From Bradyrhizobium sp. CB3481 (GTDB taxonomy: Bacteria; Pseudomonadota; Alphaproteobacteria; Rhizobiales; Xanthobacteraceae): a stretch of 64,000 nt of DNA. Both the position numbers and the translations under genes were made by a program. The notes below the pieces were generated by a model that worked only from the letters and a program-made list of their open reading frames with translations, was not told the origin of the DNA and made no database searches. Location: the NCBI RefSeq assembly GCF_029714305.1, contig NZ_CP121647.1, forward strand, positions 2,128,501-2,192,500, read 5' to 3'. Shown here one piece after another: positions 1 to 8,202 of the stretch (its first letter is position 1; the number at the start of each line of letters is the position of its first letter).

Positions 1-423
1 ATTGAGCGCGGTTTCCATGTTGGCCGCCAGCACGGCACGTTGCGGCGGTATCTCATCCGGCAGGACGACGACTGACGCCACGGGAATGTTGAACGTCGTC
101 TGATGTGGATGGAGCGCGAAGACGTTCTTGCCGCCCAGCGTACCACCTCGTTCATGCACCCGTCCGACGGCCGCGTAGCCGTACTTCACGGGAAAAGGAA
201 AGTCGCCGGCCATGAACGGCGCGCGCATCCTGCCGAATTCGCTCTCTGGGACTCTTCCAGCGAAGACAAGCGATTCTGTTCCGCGGCTGATAGCGCTAAA
301 GATCGTTCTCACGCGCACTTCGGCGTCTTCAGGCTGAGTCAAAATCTCCTGCCGAATTTCGGCCTTACCTTGCCCGCAATACCAGAGGGAAAAGGCGGTA
401 TCGGAGCTCGAACTGGCAGCCAT
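1..423 (-). CDS. MDR-superfamily zinc-type alcohol dehydrogenase-like oxidoreductase, N-terminal part (runs off the window)
   Basis: An open minus-strand frame begins at an ATG at 423 and is still open at base 1, giving 141 residues of a protein that would normally be about 320. The segment ISRGTESLVFAGRVP and the later VLPDEIPPQRAVLAANMETALN-like stretch are typical of the BchC-like branch of medium-chain dehydrogenases, which have a GroES-like N-terminal domain. The nucleotide-binding half lies outside the window, so cofactor and substrate cannot be judged. It diverges from the glucosyltransferase gene at 540 with about 115 bp between the starts. The frame is certain; the exact reaction is not. 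Confidence 0.8.
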   Translation of the reverse strand, partial: MAASSSSDTAFSLWYCGQGKAEIRQEILTQPEDAEVRVRTIFSAISRGTESLVFAGRVPESEFGRMRAPFMAGDFPFPVKYGYAAVGRVHERGGTLGGKNVFALHPHQTTFNIPVASVVVLPDEIPPQRAVLAANMETALN

Positions 424-539
424 TTTCTTCAATCTCGGGCTGGAATTACCGAAAGTCTGTCGTGTTATACAGTAATCTGCACCAGCCGATGTCCAATGAG
501 AAGCCGTAACCTGTCCCGCCAGCCGCACCTGCTCCGAAA

Positions 540-2321
540 ATGAACGAAACTGAAGCCGCCGGAAAGGTCATGTTCGCGAGGCGAGCGACATTTGCCGTCC
601 TGTTTTTTCTGGCAATGACGGGATCGTTGGTTCTTGCCGCAATGGCGCTGGCGCCCGGAGGACTCGGGTTCGTCGATATCGTCGCGCTTATCCTGTTCGC
701 ATTCACTCTGCCCTGGATGGTCGCCGGCTTCTGCAATGCCCTGATCGGGTTTGTCATCATGCGCTACGCCGCCGATCCGGTCGCCGCGGTGCTGCCGGCG
801 GTCGGAAAGGTCCGCGACGATGACCGCGTGACGGCGTCGACGGCGATACTGCTTTGCGTGCGCAACGAACTGCCGGTGCGTACCATCCGCAACCTTGAGC
901 CGATGCTCGACGGTCTCTGCGCCTCCGGATATGCAGAGCGCTTCCATCTCTATCTCCTCAGCGACACCAGCGACGCCGCACTTGCCACAGCTGAGGAGGC
1001 GCTGTTCTCCGAATTGATCACAACCTGGCGCGACCGGATCGCCATCAGCTACCGGCGGCGTACCGTCAACCACGGTTTCAAGGCGGGCAATATCCGGGAA
1101 TTTTGCGAGCGCTGGGGAAGCCGTCACGAGTTCGCAGTTACGCTCGATGCCGACAGCTTCATGCCGGCGGACGCGATCATCCGGCTCGTCCGTATCATGC
1201 AGGTCGATCCAAAGCTCGGCATCCTCCAGGGGCTGATCGTGGGCCTGCCGTCGACGAGCATGTTTGCCCGTATCTTCCAGTTCGGTATGCGTTTAGGCAT
1301 GCGCTCTTACACCATCGGCAGCGCATGGTGGCAGGGGGATTGCGGTCCCTATTGGGGGCACAATGCGATCCTGCGCCTCAAGCCGTTCATTGCGCACTGC
1401 CAGCTTCCCTTGCTGACCGGTGACGGCGGAGAAGCACGGCATATCCTCAGTCACGACCAGATCGAGGCGGCGCTGATGCGATCGGCCGGCTATCATGTGC
1501 GCGTGGTGCCGCGGGAGGACCTAGGTTGGGAGGACAATCCGCCGACGCTCCTGGAATTCATGCGTCGCGACCTGCGCTGGTGCCAGGGCAACATGCAGTA
1601 CTTGCGGCTCGTCACGCTGCCGAATCTAACGCCGGTCAGCCGCTATCAGCTTGTTCTCGCCATCCTGATGTTCGTCGGCTCGCCAGCATGGGTCGGTCTG
1701 CTGGGCCTTGCGACCGCTGCGCTGATCCACTGCGATGATCCCGCCAACATCATGCGACCGGATCTGGGAAGCGCACTGATCGCGTGGGTGCTTTTGATGT
1801 GGTTCTCGCCGAAGATCGCGGGCGCGCTGGACGTTTTGCTGGTGCCGAAGGAGCGCCGCGCATTTGGCGGGGCAGGTCGCTTCACCGTCAACTTCGCGAT
1901 TGAAACAATCTATTCGATCGTCCTTTGCCCGATCCTTTGGATCAGCCATACGATTTTCCTGTCGGGCCGGCTCTTCAACCGCGACGTCCACTGGATGGGC
2001 CAGGTGCGCGACGACCACGTGGTGCCGTTCGGCCTGGCGATGCGCGATCTGTGGCCGCAGACGCTTGTCGGATGTCTATCGCTCGGCCTGGTGTTGTTCT
2101 ACCAGCCATGGGCAATCCCCTACATTCTGCTGCTGGCCGGCGGGCCGGCGTTCGCCGCGCCGTTCGCGACGGTAACCGCCTGGCCTGTTCTCGGCACTCT
2201 CGCCGCGCGGATCGGGGTTGGTCGCCTGCCCGAAGAGACGACTACTCCGGAGCACCTGCTCGAGCTTGCCTTGCCTGCGATCACTCCGGAAAGCCGGCCG
2301 CCCTTGACAAGCTCGGTCTAG
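540..2321 (+). CDS. OpgH/MdoH-like membrane glucosyltransferase (GT2)
   Basis: 593 residues. Two hydrophobic segments at about 17-73 precede a GT2 domain, and several more follow residue 360. Visible family motifs are LDADSF (202-207, metal and nucleotide-sugar binding), GPYWGHNA (269-276), SHDQIEA (304-310) and RDLRWCQGN (343-351, the QxxRW-type acceptor site). These match OpgH/MdoH, the inner-membrane enzyme that makes the beta-glucan backbone of osmoregulated periplasmic glucans from UDP-glucose. It lacks the long extra N-terminal region of the roughly 850-residue E. coli protein. No opgG is visible nearby. A later start at 570 is possible. The FkbM gene follows after 3 bases, so the two are probably co-transcribed. 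The acceptor and final glycan are unknown. Confidence 0.85.
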   Translation: MNETEAAGKVMFARRATFAVLFFLAMTGSLVLAAMALAPGGLGFVDIVALILFAFTLPWMVAGFCNALIGFVIMRYAADPVAAVLPAVGKVRDDDRVTASTAILLCVRNELPVRTIRNLEPMLDGLCASGYAERFHLYLLSDTSDAALATAEEALFSELITTWRDRIAISYRRRTVNHGFKAGNIREFCERWGSRHEFAVTLDADSFMPADAIIRLVRIMQVDPKLGILQGLIVGLPSTSMFARIFQFGMRLGMRSYTIGSAWWQGDCGPYWGHNAILRLKPFIAHCQLPLLTGDGGEARHILSHDQIEAALMRSAGYHVRVVPREDLGWEDNPPTLLEFMRRDLRWCQGNMQYLRLVTLPNLTPVSRYQLVLAILMFVGSPAWVGLLGLATAALIHCDDPANIMRPDLGSALIAWVLLMWFSPKIAGALDVLLVPKERRAFGGAGRFTVNFAIETIYSIVLCPILWISHTIFLSGRLFNRDVHWMGQVRDDHVVPFGLAMRDLWPQTLVGCLSLGLVLFYQPWAIPYILLLAGGPAFAAPFATVTAWPVLGTLAARIGVGRLPEETTTPEHLLELALPAITPESRPPLTSSV

Positions 2322-2324
2322 CCG

Positions 2325-3068
2325 ATGCTTCGGTCCATCCGGGTAGCACGCGCAACGCTCAGGTCGCTTCGCATCTATTATGGAGACCGCCAGCGTTCCG
2401 CCGCGATGGACCGCCTTCATGGCAATTTCGTCTCATCCGGAGATCTGGTGTTCGATGTCGGCGCGCATGTCGGCAACCGCGTGGCCTCGTTTCGCCGTCT
2501 TGGTGCCCGCGTCATTGCGATCGAACCGCAACGGGCGATGGTGCGAACGCTGCGGCTGCTCTATGGCCGCGACCGCTCGGTGACGATCGAAGCGGTCGCG
2601 GTTGGAGGGACGCCGGGCAGGGCGCGGATGCTGATCAATCCCGACAATCCCACGGTGTCGTCGGTCTCGTCGGCGTTCGTGACGGCCGCTGAGGGCGCGC
2701 CCGGTTGGGAGGGCCAGCGCTGGAGCGAGTTCGCCGAGGTCGAGGTCACCACGCTGGATGCGCTGATTGCAAGGCACGGCGTTCCCGCCTTCATCAAGAT
2801 CGACGTGGAGGGCTTTGAGGCCGAAGCGCTATCCGGCCTGTCTCGGGCGGTGCGCGCGCTGTCGTTCGAGTTCACCACCATTCAGCCAGACGTGGCGCTG
2901 GCCTGCATCGAGCAATGCGCGGCGATGGGTTACGCGCGCTTCAACGCCGCGCTCGGGGAAAGCCAGGCGATGGTCGGCGAATGGGTGAGCGCGAAGGAGA
3001 TCGCGCGCTGGCTCAGCGCGTTGCCGCAAGCCGCAAACTCGGGTGACATCTATGCCATGGCCGCCTGA
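2325..3068 (+). CDS. FkbM-family SAM-dependent methyltransferase
   Basis: 247 residues. The SAM-binding motif I is FDVGAHVGN (43-51), followed by an acidic EP at the end of strand 2 (IAIEPQ, 65-70). The FkbM hallmark IKIDVEGFE lies at 157-165. Such enzymes O-methylate sugars or other small hydroxyl groups, and often sit in glycan gene clusters. The position directly after the OpgH-like enzyme, and overlapping the next gene by 17 bases, supports a role in decorating the same glycan. That role is inferred from position only. Confidence 0.85.
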   Translation: MLRSIRVARATLRSLRIYYGDRQRSAAMDRLHGNFVSSGDLVFDVGAHVGNRVASFRRLGARVIAIEPQRAMVRTLRLLYGRDRSVTIEAVAVGGTPGRARMLINPDNPTVSSVSSAFVTAAEGAPGWEGQRWSEFAEVEVTTLDALIARHGVPAFIKIDVEGFEAEALSGLSRAVRALSFEFTTIQPDVALACIEQCAAMGYARFNAALGESQAMVGEWVSAKEIARWLSALPQAANSGDIYAMAA

Positions 3069-4392
3069 GGCGACGCCGTCGCCGCCGCGTCTTTTGACGG
3101 CGTCCGTTGCCATCCTGCTCGGGATCGGTTTCGCGCTGACATTGGCGGTTTTCTATCCCGGCGTGATGACTTTCGATTCCAAATACCTTCATGAATACGC
3201 CATGAAGGGCACGATGGGCGATTGGCAGTCCCCGGTCATGGTGTGGCTGTGGGCCCTGATCGATCCGCTTGCACCCGGCGCCGGTAGCATGTTCGTGCTG
3301 ATCGCCGTCACCTACTGGCTAGGGTTTGGGCTTCTTTCACTCACGCTCGTGTCCCGCGGCAGGAGAGTTGCGCTGCTGCTGCCATTGTTAGGCATGACGC
3401 CGCCGTCGCTGGCGCTGGCCGGCGTTATCTGGCGTGACGTCCTGTTTGCGACCTCCTGGCTGCTCGCGGCATCGATTGCGTTCGCGGCCGCCGAGCGGCA
3501 ATCATGGATCAGATTGTTGGGCCAGGCATTGGGGCTGGCACTGGTCGCCTTCGGCGTATTGCTCCGGCCGAACGCCCTGTTGGCGGCACCGCTTCTCGCT
3601 GCCTACACGATCTGGCTGTCGCGGACATCATTCCGGAGGGCCGCGATCCTCTACATCCCCGCGGCGCTCGTCTTCTTCGGTGCCGTGCAGCTCGTCTACT
3701 ACGGTGTCCTGGACGCAAAACGGGAGCACCCCCTTCAGACGGTCATGATCTTCGATCTCGGCGGCATCAGCCACTTCGCCAAGGCGAACCAGTTTCCGGT
3801 CGAGTGGAGTGCGCCGGAGAACGCGATGCTTCTCGATAGATGCTACCAGCCGACGATGTGGGATATCTACTGGCGGCTCGAGCCCTGTGATTTCGTGATG
3901 CGAAAGATCGAGCGCGAAACAGGCCTGTTCGGCACCCCCGCCATCTCGAGGGCGTGGTTGGCGGCGGTCCTGCGCCATCCCGTCGCCTATCTGCAGCACC
4001 GCTCAGCCTTCATGTGGAATTTTCTCGCGGGCGACAACCTGGTGATGTGGACCGCGGACATCGAGCGTCCGATGCAGGACGTGTTCCCGCATCGCGCCGC
4101 CTTCAACGCGCTCCGTACGGCGCTCGACGCGCTCACGCCGACGCCATTGCTTCGTGCTGGCTTCTGGCTGCTGGCTTGCATCGCCTTGTGCGGTATCGGC
4201 TGGAACAGGCCGCCCCGCGAGGCCACGTTTGTCTTGAGCGTCTGCGGATCCGCCGCCGTCTACGTCCTCACCCTCTACGGCGTCGGCGTGGCGTCCGATT
4301 TCCGCTACGGCTACTGGGCCGTGTTGGCGGCGATGTCAGGGGGCGTCGTGCTGCAGGCCAGGCAGGGCGGCAGACCCCTACAGAAAGGCTAG
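3052..4392 (+). CDS. Polytopic membrane protein, GT-C-like glycosyltransferase candidate
   Basis: About 446 residues with around ten hydrophobic segments. An early periplasmic loop contains the acidic pattern PGVMTFDSKY, as in GT-C enzymes that use lipid-linked sugar donors (GT39/DUF6020-like families). The ATG at 3052 is preferred because GGGTG lies just upstream of it; an in-frame GTG at 3043 is the alternative. It overlaps the end of the FkbM gene, which suggests translational coupling. I recognise the general architecture but not a specific family, so the transferase role is an inference. Confidence 0.7.
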   Translation: MPWPPEATPSPPRLLTASVAILLGIGFALTLAVFYPGVMTFDSKYLHEYAMKGTMGDWQSPVMVWLWALIDPLAPGAGSMFVLIAVTYWLGFGLLSLTLVSRGRRVALLLPLLGMTPPSLALAGVIWRDVLFATSWLLAASIAFAAAERQSWIRLLGQALGLALVAFGVLLRPNALLAAPLLAAYTIWLSRTSFRRAAILYIPAALVFFGAVQLVYYGVLDAKREHPLQTVMIFDLGGISHFAKANQFPVEWSAPENAMLLDRCYQPTMWDIYWRLEPCDFVMRKIERETGLFGTPAISRAWLAAVLRHPVAYLQHRSAFMWNFLAGDNLVMWTADIERPMQDVFPHRAAFNALRTALDALTPTPLLRAGFWLLACIALCGIGWNRPPREATFVLSVCGSAAVYVLTLYGVGVASDFRYGYWAVLAAMSGGVVLQARQGGRPLQKG

Positions 4393-4398
4393 AACGGC

Positions 4399-4920
4399 TT
4401 ACTGCTTTGGCTCCGCCGAGGCGGTCCAGCTCTTGTAGTCAGCTTCGGAAACCATGGGCAGCTTCTTGACGAAAGCCGCGATCGACCAGATCTCGTCGTC
4501 CTTGGCGCCAGCCAGTTCGAAGCTCGGCATGCCGGTCATGTTGATGCCGTTCTTGATGATCCAGAACACCTGGGAAGGGGAGAGGTCGCCGGCGACCTTC
4601 TTCAGGTCGGGCGGATCGGGATGCAGCCCTTCCGAATATTTGAGCCACATCACCCCAGGCGCACCGTGGCAGTTGGCGCAGCCGTTGCTGGCATAGGCCT
4701 TGGCGCCGGCCTGGACCATGTTGTTGTCGCCGAACGAGGCAGGCGGATTGTCGGTGGCGTGGCGATTGATGGATGCGACCCGGACTTTGGTCAGGGCCCA
4801 GGTCACGACCGCGGGATCTTCCGCGGTCCCGGCGACGCTGTAGTAGCCGCCAAAGAAAAACACAGCAATGCCAATGCCGAATACGATCGCCAGTGCACCG
4901 ATCGTCGCAAGAAGTCGCAT
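4399..4920 (-). CDS. Membrane-anchored mono-haem cytochrome c
   Basis: 173 residues. An uncleaved signal-anchor or signal peptide covers about 3-25. The haem site CANCH is at 81-85 and the likely axial methionine is Met131 in TGMPSF, so this is a class I fold with one haem exposed to the periplasm. GGAGG lies 7 bases upstream of the ATG. The gene converges on the membrane-protein gene ending at 4392, with 6 bases between stops, and stands alone on its strand. Its redox partner is not indicated; an accessory electron carrier is the safest description. Confidence 0.85.
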   Translation of the reverse strand: MRLLATIGALAIVFGIGIAVFFFGGYYSVAGTAEDPAVVTWALTKVRVASINRHATDNPPASFGDNNMVQAGAKAYASNGCANCHGAPGVMWLKYSEGLHPDPPDLKKVAGDLSPSQVFWIIKNGINMTGMPSFELAGAKDDEIWSIAAFVKKLPMVSEADYKSWTASAEPKQ

Positions 4921-5012
4921 GCGAGCCTCCGTCAGGGCCTGTCACCTGGTCAGAAATTATGACCCAGTGTGGAATAGCGGGCCGTCTGTATGGTTGCATA
5001 AGATTGGACATC

Positions 5013-5330
5013 ATGGACGAAATGACGCGCTACCTTGATCAAAATTCAACGACTGAGCCGAGAACCAATCCGGCCGGTGCGGGCGGTGATCATGTTCCGC
5101 GATGTATCAACCCTTGGCGGCAGCATCGCGAAGACGCCGTACAACCGGATTGCCGCGCTTGCCCCGGATTCCTGCTGCATGCGGCAGCGCTGATTCTTCT
5201 GGTTGTGACCGAGCGAAGCTTGATCGGGGCGGGCATCTTCCTGCTGGTCTGGATCATGCTGAGCTGCCTCGGCCTGGCGCTCGTGCGGCGTCCGACCATA
5301 GTCGCGCTGATCTCGCTCGACGGCTGTTGA
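5013..5330 (+). pseudogene. 5' remnant of an LTA-synthase/alkaline-phosphatase-superfamily membrane protein (tentative)
   Basis: A frame from ATG 5013 encodes 105 residues. The second half is a run of membrane-spanning sequence (GFLLHAAALILLVVTER, then LIGAGIFLLVWIMLSCLGLAL) followed by RRPTIVALISL, which resembles the first two membrane segments of LTA-synthase-like proteins. It then stops at 5330, where the sequence switches to histidine-kinase code in another frame. No sulfatase-type catalytic domain is present, so if the family call is right the gene has lost most of its length. Family assignment is from memory. Confidence 0.4.
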
Positions 5331-5934
5331 CGGTTCACGGCCCTGCCGAGCAGTCCGGCCGCAGGCTCGTCTTGAAGAGTCGCCTTGGAGTGGGCACGAC
5401 GGCCGAGATCTGGCTGCCGATAGCCGAGGAGGCGGCGCTGCCAGCACCCCGTGCGGAGGCTCTGGCACCCATACCTCGGGCCAGCCGCCAGCTTTTTGTG
5501 CTGTGGTCGACGACGACCTCCTGGTGCTCGAGAATACAGCGGCGATGCTGGAGGATCTTGGGCATGCAGTGGTCGAGGCACGCTCGGGCGAAGAGGCATT
5601 GGCTCTCCTGCGCCGCACGAGGACCGTCGACCTCGTTGTCACCGACTATGTCATGCCAGGGATGACCGGCCTGCAGCTTGCTGACGCGGTAGCTGCGGAG
5701 CGTCCCGGGACGATGATCCTCCTGAGTACTGGGTGTGCGGAGCTTCCGATCGAAGCCCGTTCTAACCTGCCACGCTTGTCAAAGCCGTTCGATCAAGCTG
5801 CTCGGGCGAGAGCTATCGAGGGAGCGATTCGCGAGGGAGATCACACACGGGTTCTGTCGTTGCGTTTCGGCCGAAGAGCGCGTGAGATTTCATTGTGCCG
5901 GGGCTACTGTCGGTTGCGCAGCCAAACGAGGTAG
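5331..5934 (+). pseudogene. 3' remnant of a hybrid sensor histidine kinase with receiver domain, frameshifted
   Basis: From about 5331 frame 2 reads VHGPAEQSGRRLVLKSRLG and then GTTAEIWLP, the end of a histidine-kinase ATPase domain (G2 box region). A receiver domain follows in frame 1 from 5503: VVDDDLLVLE (acidic pocket), VVTDYVMPGMTG (phospho-acceptor Asp) and LSKPFD (conserved Lys). The join at 5496-5504 is explained by loss of one base between LFVL and VVDDD. The dimerisation domain and most of the ATPase domain are missing, so this is a dead gene fragment. The receiver alone could still be read from the GTG at 5503. Confidence 0.75.
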
Positions 5935-6021
5935 CCACATGATCATAGCTACTTGTCCCGCGCACCTTTGTCGATTGCTCGATGTAGTCCGCGATTAGCC
6001 CACGGCCATCTGACCGTCCGG

Positions 6022-6942
6022 CTATTTTCCAGCACCTGTCGTCAGACCACTGACGATGTAGCGTTCAAGAAAGATTCCGACAATGACGAGCGGGGCGATT
6101 GCCGCCGTCGACAGCGCCGCCATCGACCACCAGTTAATGCCTTGCGACCCAGTTTGGCTCGCCACCATGACGGGTAGGGTTTTGGCATCCGTACTCGTCA
6201 GCAGCGCCGCGAAGAAGTACTCGTTCCAGCACAACACAAGCGAGAGGATGAACGCGGCCGCCATCCCGGGGACGGCGAGCGGCAATATGATGCGAAAGAA
6301 GGCGCCCCAGGTTGAAAGCCCGTCCACGAAGGCGGCCTCATCGAGTTCGATCGGAATCGAATTGAACTGGTCGCGCATGATCCAGATCACGATCGGCAGC
6401 ACCGTCAAGGTATAGAGCAGGATCAGGCCAAATCTGGTGTCGAGCAGAGACAACGCCTTATAAAGCACCAGGAACGGCAGCGCGAGGACGACCGGCGGCA
6501 GGATCAGCTGCGACATGAAGAAGAACAGGATGTCGTCGTTGCGCATCCACGCAAACTTATAGCGGAAGCGGCTCAAGCCATAAGCCGCGAGCGATCCGAG
6601 AATGAGGGCCAGGACTGACGCGCCGACCGACGTTATGATGCTGTTGGCGAATCGGCTGACGAACTCGCTGCGGGCGGTGGAGATTCCGAAAATCGTGTCA
6701 GGCGACAGGCCGAGCGAGCGCCAGCCTTTCCAGTCCGGCTGAAAGTCCAGCCAGGGAACCAAGTGGCCTTGCGTCACGTCGATCGCCGATTTGAATGAAG
6801 TCGTGACGGTCCAATAGATCGGAAACAGGCAGACGAACGACCAAAGCATCAATGCGCCATAGATCAAGACGCGCGATAATTTGGCCCGCGCCGTAGCGCC
6901 GTGCTTGCGGCCGCGCTTCGATCCCGATGTCAAGATGGCCAA
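6022..6942 (-). CDS. Carbohydrate ABC transporter permease, MalG type (importer B)
   Basis: 306 residues with six predicted membrane segments. The cytoplasmic EAA loop reads ELDEAAFVDGLSTWGAFF and contacts the ATPase. The likely start is a TTG at 6942, because AGGAG sits 8 bases before it and no nearby ATG is as well placed. It is the last gene of the 15.6-kb minus-strand run and lies 27 bases after the MalF-type permease gene. It should pair with that permease and with the binding protein at 8203-9861. No ATPase gene follows it. Confidence 0.88.
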   Translation of the reverse strand: MAILTSGSKRGRKHGATARAKLSRVLIYGALMLWSFVCLFPIYWTVTTSFKSAIDVTQGHLVPWLDFQPDWKGWRSLGLSPDTIFGISTARSEFVSRFANSIITSVGASVLALILGSLAAYGLSRFRYKFAWMRNDDILFFFMSQLILPPVVLALPFLVLYKALSLLDTRFGLILLYTLTVLPIVIWIMRDQFNSIPIELDEAAFVDGLSTWGAFFRIILPLAVPGMAAAFILSLVLCWNEYFFAALLTSTDAKTLPVMVASQTGSQGINWWSMAALSTAAIAPLVIVGIFLERYIVSGLTTGAGK

Positions 6943-6969
6943 TCCGGCAACTCCTTGGGAATATCCGTT

Positions 6970-8097
6970 CTACGCGGCCTTCTGCGTCCAGCGTCGGGAA
7001 AGGCGCAGCAGCAGCGTGAGGAACAGGATGATCATGAGAAGATAGAACATCGCGAGCCCCGTGCCATATCCGACGTTCGACCTGTCGCGGTACACGCGAT
7101 ATATGAAGCTTGACACCGTATCGGTGGCGCCGCCAGGACCTCCCGCCGTGACGTTGATCACGATGTCTGCGAGCTTCAATTTGAAGATGATCCGGATGAT
7201 CAGGACGGTGATGCTCACCGGGAGCATGATCGGAAACGTGACATGCCAGAACGACTGCCAACTATTGGCGCCGTCGACCTTGGCGGCCTCCAGCACCTCC
7301 TTTGGCATCGCCTGCAGGCCTGCGAGCAGGATGATCATGATGAAGGGAATGGATACCCAGGCATCCATCACCTCGATGCTCAGCCACGCCGACCAAGGCG
7401 AAGCAAAGAACGCCGGATTGTCCCATCCCAGATAGCGCGCCAGCGTAGCCGCCGGACCGAACCGATACTCCATGAGCGACTTTCCGATCATCCAGCTCAC
7501 GGCCACCGGACTGAGCATCATCGGCAGCAGGAATACCACACGGAAAAACTTTCGAGCACGGATCTGGGCGCTCAGCAGGAGGGCAAGTCCAAAGGCAATC
7601 GCATATTCGGCCAGGACCGCGATCGCGTAGAAGATCATGTTGCCGAGCGCGTTCCAATAGTAGGTGTCGTGAAACAGTCCCACGAGATTGTTGAGGCCGC
7701 TAAAGCGCGGGCCTTCAAGTGAACTGAGATTCCAATCAAGGGTGGCGATGTAGATTCCGAACAGCGTCGGAAAGATCACGACCGCGACGGTGAAGAAGAC
7801 CGCAGGCAGCAGAAACAGCGCCCGCGCGCCGCGTTCACCTCGGATGATCACGAGGCCGGTTCCGATCGCAACGGCCCAAAGCAGGTAAGCAACAAGGACG
7901 GGGCGCCAATCTGCAAAGCCTATGGTCGTCACACCGATCGCGTGCAGAAGCTGGACCATGAGTAAGAGCAGCAATCCCAGCGAGGCCAGCACGACGATCA
8001 CGCGCCCAACGTACCTTCGACCGGCAAGGATGTGCCGAGACGCCGGCTTGTGCCGATCGTCCACCTTGGATTCAGCTAACGGTGATGAAATCTGCAT
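6970..8097 (-). CDS. Sugar ABC transporter permease, MalF type (importer B)
   Basis: 375 residues, longer than the usual 290-320 because of about 60 extra N-terminal residues carrying an additional pair of membrane segments, as in some MalF proteins. The EAA loop is EVLEAAKVDGANSWQSFW. It lies between the binding-protein gene (105 bp upstream) and the MalG-type permease. No good ribosome site is visible before the ATG at 8097, so a later start is possible. Confidence 0.87.
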   Translation of the reverse strand: MQISSPLAESKVDDRHKPASRHILAGRRYVGRVIVVLASLGLLLLLMVQLLHAIGVTTIGFADWRPVLVAYLLWAVAIGTGLVIIRGERGARALFLLPAVFFTVAVVIFPTLFGIYIATLDWNLSSLEGPRFSGLNNLVGLFHDTYYWNALGNMIFYAIAVLAEYAIAFGLALLLSAQIRARKFFRVVFLLPMMLSPVAVSWMIGKSLMEYRFGPAATLARYLGWDNPAFFASPWSAWLSIEVMDAWVSIPFIMIILLAGLQAMPKEVLEAAKVDGANSWQSFWHVTFPIMLPVSITVLIIRIIFKLKLADIVINVTAGGPGGATDTVSSFIYRVYRDRSNVGYGTGLAMFYLLMIILFLTLLLRLSRRWTQKAA

Positions 8098-8202
8098 CAG
8101 AGTAGCAACGCATCAATTTCAACGTTGAACCGGTAAGGAAGGCGTCTCGGCTGGCGCTCAACGCGGCGCCAGCCGAAGTGTGAGGCGGAAGCCGGATGGA
8201 AG

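Noticed and set aside
103..543. 146-codon plus-strand open frame at the window start
   Set aside because: It is antisense to the MDR oxidoreductase gene, whose minus-strand translation shows clear family motifs; the plus frame is a shadow.
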